A stretch of DNA of 64,000 bases from assembly GCF_021864535.1 (NCBI RefSeq), contig NZ_JAKJIC010000006.1:62001-126000 (forward strand). The letters are read 5' to 3'. The notes under the pieces were generated by a model. That model worked only from the letters and a program-made list of their open reading frames with translations, was not told where the DNA came from and searched no databases. The position numbers and the translations under genes are program-made. This document shows positions 56,761-64,000 of this stretch, piece after piece; positions within the stretch are counted from its first letter, which is position 1, and each line of letters starts with the position of its first letter. The DNA comes from Oryzibacter oryziterrae (GTDB lineage: Bacteria; Pseudomonadota; Alphaproteobacteria; Rhizobiales; Pleomorphomonadaceae).

Positions 56761-57720
56761 TCAGACCACAACCACGACCGCCAGGCTCGCGACAGCGAGC
56801 AGCAGCGGCCACTTCAGGAAAAAGATGAAAGCCTGGTCGATGCGCATGCGGCCGATGGCGACACGCAGGGCGGTGACGCCGACAAGCATCAGGACCAGCA
56901 TCTTGACGAGCCACACCACCAGCGCCAGCAGCCAGTTTTCCGGTGCAAAGGGCAGGAAGAGGGCGATGCCAAGGTTCAGCACGACGACCTTCTTGAGTGC
57001 CGACATGATCTTGAACAGCGCCAGCGTCGGGCCGGAGTACTCAAGCAGCGGGCCTTCGAGCACTTCGGTTTCCGCTTCCGGAATGTCGAAGGGCACGATG
57101 CCGATGTTGGCCGGATAGAAGAAGCAGAAGGCGGCGAGGGCCGGCCACATCACCGGGTCGAGCAGGAAGGAGCCGTGGGTCTGCTGGTAGGCGATGATGT
57201 CGGAGAGCGAGAAGCTCACCGTGCCGCCCATGCCGACACCGGTGCGGATGGCAACGGCGGCAGCGATCAGCACCAGCGGGCCTTCATAGGCGATCATCAT
57301 GGCCATCTCGCGGGAGAAGCCGATGGCGCCATAGGGCGAGCCGGAAGCCGAGCCGGCGATCATCAGGACGACGCCGGGGATCATCAGCAGGTACAGGAGC
57401 ACCAGGAGATTGCCGATGGCCGGAGCCGGCGTGTAGACGGCGGTGATGGGCACCAGGGCGGCGGCCAGCACCATCGAGATCACGCCGATCAGCGGGGCGT
57501 AGAGGAACACCGTCTCGCTGGCGACTTCGGGCACAAGCGTGCGCTTGAAGCCGAGCTTGATGATGTCGAAGAAAGGCTGCAGCAGCGGAGGGCCGACGCG
57601 GCTCTGGAGCCGGGCGGCGACCCGCCGGTCGGCGCCTTTCAGCGCCAGACCGAGGACGAGGGCGAAGACTCCACCCGGGAAGAGGAGGACCGCCAGCAAT
57701 ATCATGAGTTGGTTTGACAT
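56761..57720 (-). CDS. cooK: Hydrogenase membrane subunit CooK-like (NuoH-type)
   Basis: A 319-residue membrane protein with about eight helices, the NuoH/HycD equivalent that couples electron transfer to the ion-pumping arm. RLQSRVGPPLLQPFFDIIKL and VPFDIPEAETEVLEGPLLEYSGPTLALFKIM match the NuoH quinone-site-adjacent loops, with the acidic residues conserved. It starts 21 bp after cooM. In the complex it should anchor cooL/H at the membrane. Confidence 0.93.
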   Translation of the reverse strand: MSNQLMILLAVLLFPGGVFALVLGLALKGADRRVAARLQSRVGPPLLQPFFDIIKLGFKRTLVPEVASETVFLYAPLIGVISMVLAAALVPITAVYTPAPAIGNLLVLLYLLMIPGVVLMIAGSASGSPYGAIGFSREMAMMIAYEGPLVLIAAAVAIRTGVGMGGTVSFSLSDIIAYQQTHGSFLLDPVMWPALAAFCFFYPANIGIVPFDIPEAETEVLEGPLLEYSGPTLALFKIMSALKKVVVLNLGIALFLPFAPENWLLALVVWLVKMLVLMLVGVTALRVAIGRMRIDQAFIFFLKWPLLLAVASLAVVVVV

Positions 57721-57741
57721 TTTGAAGAGATCTCCTCGCCC

Positions 57742-60700
57742 TTAGTGCTGCTTGGCCTTGCCGATTTTCGGCGTGAGCAGGCCGCGGATGACAGCCGTGG
57801 GGGACTCGAACAGGTTGTGGGCACCGACCCGGCCGCTGACTTCGGGAGCGAAGTCGGCGGGTGTGGCACCGGAGAGGTGCAGGCCGCCGCGCTTGATGCC
57901 GGCCCCGCGATGGATGAGACGCATCCAGGGCATGAAGGCAGCGCCGACCAGCAGGACCAGGATCCACAGGAGAGCCGGGTTCCAGCCACCGGTACCGGGC
58001 AGCGGGCCGGTCAGGCTGGCTGCGATCGGGGTGAGGCCAAGCTCGGCTTCGATCTGAGCGATCGGCACCAGCAGGAGGCCGGGCATCACGCCGATGATCA
58101 CGGAGGCGCCGACCAGGATACCCATGGGGATGAGCATGGAGAGCGGGGCTTCCTCGGCCTGCAGGGCCTTGGCTGTCGGGGCACCCATGAAGGCCGCGTG
58201 GGCGAACTTCAGGACGGCGGCGAGGGTGAACAGGCTCGAGATCATCGCGCCGGCACCGAGAGCCCAGTGACCGGACTCGAAGGCGGCGGAGAAGATCATC
58301 CACTTGGAGGCGAAACCGTTGAGCGGCGGGATGCCGGCCAGCGACAGGCCTGCGAAGAGGAAGAAGCCGAAGGTGATCGGCATGCGGCGACCGAGACCGC
58401 CCAGCTCGTCGAGCATGCTGGCATGGCTCTTGACCATGACGGCACCGGCGACGAGGAAGAGCGTGTCCTTCAGCAGCATGTGGTTGACGAAGTGCATCAG
58501 GCCGCCGGCGACGCCGAGCGAGGTACCGAGGCTCAGCGCCATCAGCACATAGCCGAGCTGGCTGACTGTCGAGTAGATCAGCAGCAGCTTGATGCCATTC
58601 TGCAGCACCGCCATGGCACCGGCGTAGACGACGGTGATGCCGGCGATGACAGCGATGATGTCCATCAGTGCGGGCTGACCGCCGATGTCGCCGCCGATGC
58701 GGGCGAACACAGCTGCGCCACCGAACAGGGTGAACAGCTTGAGCACGCCCCACGGGCCGGACTTCAGCAGGACCGCCGAGATGTAGCCGGACACCGGGGT
58801 GGGGGCGAGGGCCGGGTGCATCTGCACGTCGATGCGGACGGGCAGCATGGCGGCCTTCATGACCAGACCGAGGAAGGTGAGCACCAGGCCGATCGACAGG
58901 GCGCCGATGGGCATGGTGAGAGCCTTCTGGCCCACTTCGACGAGGTCGAAGGTGCCGGCGCTGGCGGCCAGCGTGGCGACGCCCAGGAACATGAAGCTGG
59001 CGCCGACGGTGTTGAAGAAGAAGTATTTGAAGCCTTCGCGACGGGCTTCCTCATTCTCCTCGTGGACGATGGCGGTCCACAGCGCCCAGCTCGACATCAG
59101 CTCCCAGAAACCGAAGAAGGAGAAGATGTCCTTGGCCGCGGTCATGCCGAGCAGGCCCGCGATCATGATGCCGAAGGCGGCAAAGAAGCGGGGCTGGGCA
59201 TGATTGTGGGCGAGATAGGCGGTAGCATGCAGCATGTTGAGTGCGCCGACACCGGCGATCAGCACTGCAAACCAGAAGGACAGCGTGTCGTAGCGCGGGG
59301 CATCCCCGATCACGGCCAGCGTGGCCAGGACCAGCGAGGCGACAGCGATACGGCCAGCCCAGGCGACCGACTTGCGGCCGACGAGCCAGCTGGCGACCGC
59401 ACCGGCGAAGGCAATGGCAGCGCTTGCGGGCCAAGCCATCACGAGTGACGGCAGGGACACGGCGGCCAGACCGTTGCGGGCGGCAATCACGTCACCGACG
59501 CGACCGACCAGATCCAGCTGCCAGGCGGGGAAGAAGCCGCCGGCGACGATGGCCAGACCAAGGACGCCAACCGCCACCAGCATGCTGAGCGGGGCTTCCT
59601 TGACGCCGGCTTCGCCCTTCCAGGGACGGAAGAACAGCATGCCGACGACGCGCAGATAATAGATCACCGCGATGATGCCGCCGAGCAGCAGCGCTGCGGC
59701 GATCTCATAGTGGCCGGCGTCTGCGGCCGCGTAGATCATCAGGAACTTCGAGGTGAAGCCCGAGAAGGGCGGCAGCCCCATGATCGACACAGTGGCCAGA
59801 GCGTAGCAGCCGGCGGTGAAGGGCATGACCCGACCGACACCGGCGAGATCGGCGATGTTGCGACGGCCGGTCTGCATGATGAAGGCGCCAGCGGCGAAGA
59901 AGAGCAGGGTCTTCATCACGGCGTGGTTGGTCACATGCAGCAGGCTGGCGTCGGTGGCAAGCGCCGTGCCGATGCCGAGGATGGCGACAATTTCGCCGAC
60001 CTGGGCGAGGGTCGAGAAGGCAAGCATGCGCTTGATCTCGGTCTCGTAGAGGGCGCGGATCTCGCCATAGAGCAGCGTCACCACACCGAGTGCCATCAGC
60101 ACGACGTTGAGGCCGATGCCGAAGCCGGTGAAGCGCGACAGAGCGTCGGCACCGATGATGACCATCAGCACCTTGATCAGGCCGAACACGCCGGCCTTGG
60201 TCAGGATGCCCGACAGCGGACCGGAGATGGACGACGGCGCGGCCGGGTGAGCGATGGGCAGCCAGGAGTGCAGCGGGAAGATACCGGCCTTCACGGCGAA
60301 GCCGATGAAGAAGCAGACGGCAATCACCAGACCTGCGAGCGGGCTGACGGTACCGATCTTGTTAGCCAGCACGGCGAACTCGAAGGAGCCGACCTGAACG
60401 TGGGTGAGCAGGATGCCGAAGTGCATCACATAGGCGCCACCCGCGCACATCAGGAAATAGATGAGGCCGGCGCGCAGCGACTTCTGGGTCTGCTCGTGGA
60501 TGACGAGGAAGTAGCTCGTCCAGGTCATCAGTTCCCAGTAGACATAGAAGTTGCCGAACTCGTGCGCGGTGGTGAGGCCGAGCAGCGAGCCGATCATCAG
60601 GAAAGCGAAGAAGTAGTAGCGGTTGCTCCATTCGGCGCGGGCCATGTAGCCGACCGAGTAGAGGATCATCACGGCGGTGATGCCGGTGAACACCAGGGCG

Positions 60701-61545
60701 AAGACTCGCGACAGCGGGTCGAGCGAGCTGTCGGTGACCACCAGAGCCAGCGTCGCGATCGCCAGGAGAACGGCAGCAACGTCTCGCCCCTTGGGAGAGA
60801 CGCGGCCGATCAGGTAGAGGGCGAAGGCGCCGATATAGGGGACCAGGACCAGCGTTGCCCAGGGCGACTCGAATTCTGGCACCGTTCCAGCGGCGACAAC
60901 GCCAGCGAAACGTTCCGCCATATGCTGGAAGGGCAGCGGCCAGACGCTGATCAACGCCGTGACCAGCGCCAGCGCGGCGGCGATCATCAGGGCGACGTTG
61001 GAGGCGGGCTGCAGCTCGATACGGCGCGGCGCGTGCTCGAGACAGACGCGCTGGATCACCAGCATGTAATAGACAGCGGAAACGATGGTCGCGAGCGTGC
61101 CGACGGCCGCAATCGCCCAGTGCCCCTGTTCGATGGCGGCGTAGAGAATCAGGAACTTCGAGAAGGAGCCCTTGAACGGCGACAGGCCCATCACCGAGAA
61201 CATGCCGAAGCCGAAGAGAGTTGCGGCAACGGGCATGCGCTGGCCGGAGCCAGCGAGGTCATTCAGCTTGGACGAACCGGTGCGGGAGATCAGGTACCAG
61301 CCGGCGGCGACGACAAGGCCGCGCATCACAAGTTGGTAGCCGAGATGCATGTAGGCCCCGGCGAGACCGGCGTCACCACCGATACCGAGGCCAATGAGAA
61401 CGTAGCCAACTTCCGCGATGGTGGACACCACGACGACGCGGGCGAGATTTGGCAGGCTCAGGAGAGCGGCTATTTCGCCGAAGAGGAGGAAGATCGCACC
61501 CATCCAGGCCATGGCCATGGGGTCGATCGTTGAAGGGGAAAGCAT
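57742..61545 (-). CDS. cooM: Giant antiporter-like proton-pumping subunit CooM-like
   Basis: A 1267-residue membrane protein made of one half and two full NuoL/MrpD-like modules. Residues ~1-200 resemble only the second half of a module and lack the usual channel Lys (GYQLVMRGL where others have NHAVMK). Module 2 (about 265-650) has the TM5 Glu338 (YWELMTW), Lys419, His426 and Lys450 (VKAGIFPLHSWL, LTKAGVF). Module 3 (about 740-1190) has Glu815 (FWELMSSW), Lys897 and Lys928. Two complete proton paths are thus predicted. CooM of R. rubrum is likewise very large. ATG at 61545 with GGAAGG upstream chosen; a GTG eight codons before is possible. First gene of the operon. Confidence 0.93.
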   Translation of the reverse strand: MLSPSTIDPMAMAWMGAIFLLFGEIAALLSLPNLARVVVVSTIAEVGYVLIGLGIGGDAGLAGAYMHLGYQLVMRGLVVAAGWYLISRTGSSKLNDLAGSGQRMPVAATLFGFGMFSVMGLSPFKGSFSKFLILYAAIEQGHWAIAAVGTLATIVSAVYYMLVIQRVCLEHAPRRIELQPASNVALMIAAALALVTALISVWPLPFQHMAERFAGVVAAGTVPEFESPWATLVLVPYIGAFALYLIGRVSPKGRDVAAVLLAIATLALVVTDSSLDPLSRVFALVFTGITAVMILYSVGYMARAEWSNRYYFFAFLMIGSLLGLTTAHEFGNFYVYWELMTWTSYFLVIHEQTQKSLRAGLIYFLMCAGGAYVMHFGILLTHVQVGSFEFAVLANKIGTVSPLAGLVIAVCFFIGFAVKAGIFPLHSWLPIAHPAAPSSISGPLSGILTKAGVFGLIKVLMVIIGADALSRFTGFGIGLNVVLMALGVVTLLYGEIRALYETEIKRMLAFSTLAQVGEIVAILGIGTALATDASLLHVTNHAVMKTLLFFAAGAFIMQTGRRNIADLAGVGRVMPFTAGCYALATVSIMGLPPFSGFTSKFLMIYAAADAGHYEIAAALLLGGIIAVIYYLRVVGMLFFRPWKGEAGVKEAPLSMLVAVGVLGLAIVAGGFFPAWQLDLVGRVGDVIAARNGLAAVSLPSLVMAWPASAAIAFAGAVASWLVGRKSVAWAGRIAVASLVLATLAVIGDAPRYDTLSFWFAVLIAGVGALNMLHATAYLAHNHAQPRFFAAFGIMIAGLLGMTAAKDIFSFFGFWELMSSWALWTAIVHEENEEARREGFKYFFFNTVGASFMFLGVATLAASAGTFDLVEVGQKALTMPIGALSIGLVLTFLGLVMKAAMLPVRIDVQMHPALAPTPVSGYISAVLLKSGPWGVLKLFTLFGGAAVFARIGGDIGGQPALMDIIAVIAGITVVYAGAMAVLQNGIKLLLIYSTVSQLGYVLMALSLGTSLGVAGGLMHFVNHMLLKDTLFLVAGAVMVKSHASMLDELGGLGRRMPITFGFFLFAGLSLAGIPPLNGFASKWMIFSAAFESGHWALGAGAMISSLFTLAAVLKFAHAAFMGAPTAKALQAEEAPLSMLIPMGILVGASVIIGVMPGLLLVPIAQIEAELGLTPIAASLTGPLPGTGGWNPALLWILVLLVGAAFMPWMRLIHRGAGIKRGGLHLSGATPADFAPEVSGRVGAHNLFESPTAVIRGLLTPKIGKAKQH

Positions 61546-61885
61546 GGGTTCTAATCCTTCCGCTGACACGCTTCTTCGCTGTCATCCTGAACGTTAGCCG
61601 AGCGGCTTGAGAGGGGATGTCGGCTATCTGACAGATACGCATTCGCACGTCGATCACTCGTTGTCTTTGATCTAAATACTGGTGCGGGAGCTCATAATTT
61701 GCTTGGATGCGTAGGTCATTGAGGAAATCCGTAAGTAACTCTCCGAAAATACGGGTGAGTACGTGTTATCATTTACGGAGTAAGTCTCAGTTTCGGCCCG
61801 CCGCCGGCGAATTTCATGTTCGCGATGGTGCAAAACGGGGTGGAAGCTGCAGCCGCGGCCCATATGCAAGAGATGGAGACCTGCA
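61546..61885. promoter_or_regulatory. Divergent promoter region of the hydrogenase operon and hypA
   Basis: AT-richer than the genes on both sides. A possible FNR/Anr half-site TTGAT-CTAA-ATACT (61667-61680) matches the left arm only. I looked for and did not find a convincing CooA site (TGTC-N8-GACA type) or a -24/-12 sigma-54 promoter. How the operon is switched on is therefore open. Confidence 0.4.
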
Positions 61886-62248
61886 ATGCATGAAACGGCG
61901 GTCGTCGAAGGGTTGATGCGAATCCTGACGAAACAGGCGCGCGACAACAACATCGGCCGAATCCTGTCCGTGCGCGTCAAGGTCGGGCGTCTCAGGGGGC
62001 TCGACAACAGGCAGCTCAGGCTCTGTTTCGAGATGTTTGCCGAAGGAACGCTTGCCGATGGTGCGCGGCTGGACCTTGAGGACGTGCCGGTGACCGCAAA
62101 ATGCCGAACCTGCGGCACCGGGTTCGAGGTGATCGGCTACCGCTTCGTCTGCTCCAACTGCGAAGGCAATGATGCCGAGGTGCTGAGCGGGCGAGAACTC
62201 TTCATCGAGTCCTTTGAAGGCCAGGCGGTCGAGAAGGCCGCTGGCTGA
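61886..62248 (+). CDS. hypA: Hydrogenase nickel-insertion protein HypA
   Basis: A 120-residue nickel chaperone. The N-terminal MHE (nickel-binding His2) and the zinc loop with CRTCG and CSNC pairs are intact, with the LEDVPVTAKC linker typical of HypA. It works with HypB to load nickel into the CooH-like subunit. GGAG precedes the ATG. It is transcribed away from the hydrogenase operon, and converges on hypB. Confidence 0.96.
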   Translation: MHETAVVEGLMRILTKQARDNNIGRILSVRVKVGRLRGLDNRQLRLCFEMFAEGTLADGARLDLEDVPVTAKCRTCGTGFEVIGYRFVCSNCEGNDAEVLSGRELFIESFEGQAVEKAAG

Positions 62249-62306
62249 CCCAGTCTCCTGGATGGCGAAGGGGCGGGAGATGTGCCAACCGCCCCAGCCG
62301 TTGCTG

Positions 62307-63023
62307 TCACTCGGCAGCTTGCAGGCGCTTGCGGTTCTGGTCGAGGCAGGCCATCAGCCATCCGACCCAGGCGTCGACGCCCTGGCCGGTCTTGGCGGAG
62401 ACCTCTTCGATCGGTCCCGGGCCACGGACGCGGGCGACGGACGCGCGGGCGCGCTCCGTGCTGAACTCCTCGATGGCCGGCAGCAGGTCGGCCTTGGTCA
62501 GCATCACGAGATCGGCGCCGCGGAAGATCACCGGATATTTGTCCGGCTTGTCGTCGCCTTCGGTCACCGACAGCAGCACCACGTCCCGGTGCTGGCCGAC
62601 GTCGAAGTCGGCGGGGCACACCAGATTGCCCACATTCTCGATGATCAGGATGTCCACCGCGTCGAGGTCGATCAGCGACAGCGCGTCATGCACCATCACG
62701 GCGTCGAGGTGGCAGGTGACGCCGGTGGTGATCTGAACGGCGGGGATGCCGTGGCGACGGATGCGCTCGGCGTCATTTTCGGTTTCAAGATCGCCTTCGA
62801 TCACGGCCAGGCGGATCGACGGCGGCAGAGCCGCTATGGTCGCTTCCAGGAGCCGGGTCTTGCCCGAGCCGGGCGAACTCATAAGGTTGATGCAGAGGAC
62901 CCCGTGAGCATCGAGATGTTCGCGCACACGAGCGGCGAGCCGGTCGTTCTCGTCGAGCAGGTTCTGCACCACGGGCACCGTCTTCGAATGTCCGTGATCG
63001 CCGCAGCCACAGGCCGTGCACAT
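62307..63023 (-). CDS. hypB: Hydrogenase nickel-insertion GTPase HypB
   Basis: A 238-residue GTPase. High-affinity nickel motif CTACGCG at the N-terminus (Cys2, 5, 7), only a short His stretch (DHGHSK) before the G domain, P-loop SSPGSGKT (about 49-56), switch region EGDLETENDAERI and TKADLL (G4-like). GTP hydrolysis drives nickel transfer to the hydrogenase. AGGAG is 7 bp before the ATG. It is opposite in direction to hypA, so the two are not one operon; hypCDEF are not in the window. Confidence 0.96.
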   Translation of the reverse strand: MCTACGCGDHGHSKTVPVVQNLLDENDRLAARVREHLDAHGVLCINLMSSPGSGKTRLLEATIAALPPSIRLAVIEGDLETENDAERIRRHGIPAVQITTGVTCHLDAVMVHDALSLIDLDAVDILIIENVGNLVCPADFDVGQHRDVVLLSVTEGDDKPDKYPVIFRGADLVMLTKADLLPAIEEFSTERARASVARVRGPGPIEEVSAKTGQGVDAWVGWLMACLDQNRKRLQAAE

Positions 63024-63157
63024 GATCTTGATCTCCTGGAAAGCTGCGAAGCGGTCGATTGCCTTGGCAGTGTATCAGCTTCGGCGATGGGGCGGATAAG
63101 CTTGTATTTTCCGCTCAAGAATATCGCTGGCGGCGGGTGTGGTTCAAGCCAAACGGT

Positions 63158-64000
63158 CTACGTCAGGCTACGGATGCCCTTGGGACGGCGGAGGAGAAAG
63201 GCGGCGTATGCCGTGAAGGCGAGGAGCCAGATCCAGCGGGTGATATCGAGCAGCGATTCCATCGCCTCAGGCTGAAGGGCGGCGTCGATGCGGGTGAAGG
63301 GCACCAGCGCCATGGCGAGAAAGCCCAGGTCAGCCAACCGATTGGCCTTGAAGGCCTCGCCATTCTTCTTGCGGACGATGGAGGAGGCGATGGCCATGGC
63401 GAGGCTTGCCAACCCGCCGATTGTGAAGGCGTGGATCGGAACGGACGGGGGCAGGTCCGGCAGGAGTGAGGTTTGCAGGCCCAGGAGCAAAAAGCCCAAC
63501 CTCTTCCAGAACATGCCCAGGATCATGAGCAGCACGCCACCGAAGGGGGGCGTCTCCCAGGCGCGCAAACGCCAGAGCCAGATGAAACCGGAGGCGGCAG
63601 CAAGGAAACACAGGATCGCAGAGGGACGGTCAACGGCCCAGAGGGCGAGCGCGGCAAGGCTCGAAAGCCGCTGTATCTGACCGAGCCAGCGCGGGGGTGG
63701 TGGGTTGGCAGGACGGCCGGATCGGGTTCGGGCGACTTCGATGACGGCGACGCCGATGCGGTTGCTGATCTCGAGGCAGATGGCGAGAATGGCGGCGAGG
63801 CCCACCATGGTGGCGGGCGGCCAGTCGCACCAGGCAGCGGTGACGCCGGCGCTCGCGTGGAGGCCCGCAAGCATGAGGACGGGCAGGCTCTTCCAGGATC
63901 GGGCTCGAAAGGCGCTGACGGAGAAGATCAGGATTGCGCAGAGGACGATGGCCGAGCGGGCCATGGCGGCCGCGGGCAAGGACAGGAAACCCAGGCCGAA
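63158..64000 (-). CDS. NnrS family membrane protein, 5' truncated by window edge
   Basis: At least 280 residues of a protein with about eight hydrophobic segments; the frame is still open at the last base, so the start lies beyond the window (NnrS proteins are usually about 400 residues). VPIHAFTIGGLASLAMAIASSIVRKKNGEAFKAN and the preceding tryptophan-rich segments match the C-terminal half of NnrS, a haem- and copper-containing protein linked to nitric oxide tolerance and denitrification regulons. Its placement 130 bp downstream of a hydrogenase maturation gene is unexplained; assignment is by pattern. Confidence 0.72.
   Translation of the reverse strand, partial: FGLGFLSLPAAAMARSAIVLCAILIFSVSAFRARSWKSLPVLMLAGLHASAGVTAAWCDWPPATMVGLAAILAICLEISNRIGVAVIEVARTRSGRPANPPPPRWLGQIQRLSSLAALALWAVDRPSAILCFLAAASGFIWLWRLRAWETPPFGGVLLMILGMFWKRLGFLLLGLQTSLLPDLPPSVPIHAFTIGGLASLAMAIASSIVRKKNGEAFKANRLADLGFLAMALVPFTRIDAALQPEAMESLLDITRWIWLLAFTAYAAFLLRRPKGIRSLT

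Noticed and set aside
61546..61885. CooA-binding site or sigma-54 promoter for the hydrogenase
   Set aside because: No sequence with correct spacing on either strand was found; one TTGAT half-site is too little to name a regulator.

Overview
The window is a high-GC, gene-dense alphaproteobacterial chromosome segment. Several features point to Hyphomicrobiales: a CpdR response regulator, a GapR-type DUF2312 protein, a DUF1036-pyk pair, a DUF47-pit operon with a Pho box, a ROSE-like leader on an hsp20 gene, an sRNA resembling the alpha-r8/mmgR/suhB family, and a cysteine-free L36. The coo-type hydrogenase and the formate dehydrogenase suggest a metabolically versatile, facultatively anaerobic member such as a Pleomorphomonas-like or Rhodopseudomonas-like organism. 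That placement is inference.

Layout. 1-5.3 kb: 3' part of an ornithine decarboxylase-family gene, a 66-bp tandem repeat, a GNAT acetyltransferase, an SPFH/NfeD pair, and a DUF47-pit phosphate operon behind a near-perfect Pho box. 5.7-8.2 kb: a four-domain sulfur-handling fusion (CoA-disulfide-reductase-like, rhodanese, TusA, DsrE-like). 8.2-10.6 kb: an accessory patch with palindromic repeats, two copies of a ~130-bp repeat flanking an AT-rich membrane-protein gene, and an orphan MNT antitoxin whose HEPN partner seems reduced to five codons. 10.7-31 kb: mostly housekeeping genes (outer-membrane beta-barrel, galU, MltB-type transglycosylase, gltBD, ltaE, hsp20, hisN, cpdR, tRNA-Val and others). 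30.3-37.4 kb: a LysR regulator followed by a complete fdsGBA-fdhD-fdsD NAD-dependent formate dehydrogenase operon. 37.4-53.6 kb: core genes (rpmJ with a possible attenuator, pyk, gapR, transporters, purEK, rpsU, TPR proteins).

53.8-61.5 kb is the most distinctive region: an operon in the order M-K-L-X-U-H plus a small 2[4Fe-4S] ferredoxin. It has the gene order and subunit features of the CO-linked, proton-pumping group 4 [NiFe] hydrogenase (CooMKLXUH), but no carbon monoxide dehydrogenase, CooF or CooA is visible in the window. Divergent hypA and nearby hypB supply nickel-insertion functions. A NnrS-family membrane gene runs off the right edge. The simplest reading is an energy-conserving ferredoxin:proton oxidoreductase that takes electrons from a source other than CODH. 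The NAD-linked formate dehydrogenase 17 kb away is not obviously coupled to it.

Start codons were chosen by ribosome-binding site and family N-termini and often differ from the longest reading frame. No complete insertion sequence, prophage, CRISPR array or rRNA was found.
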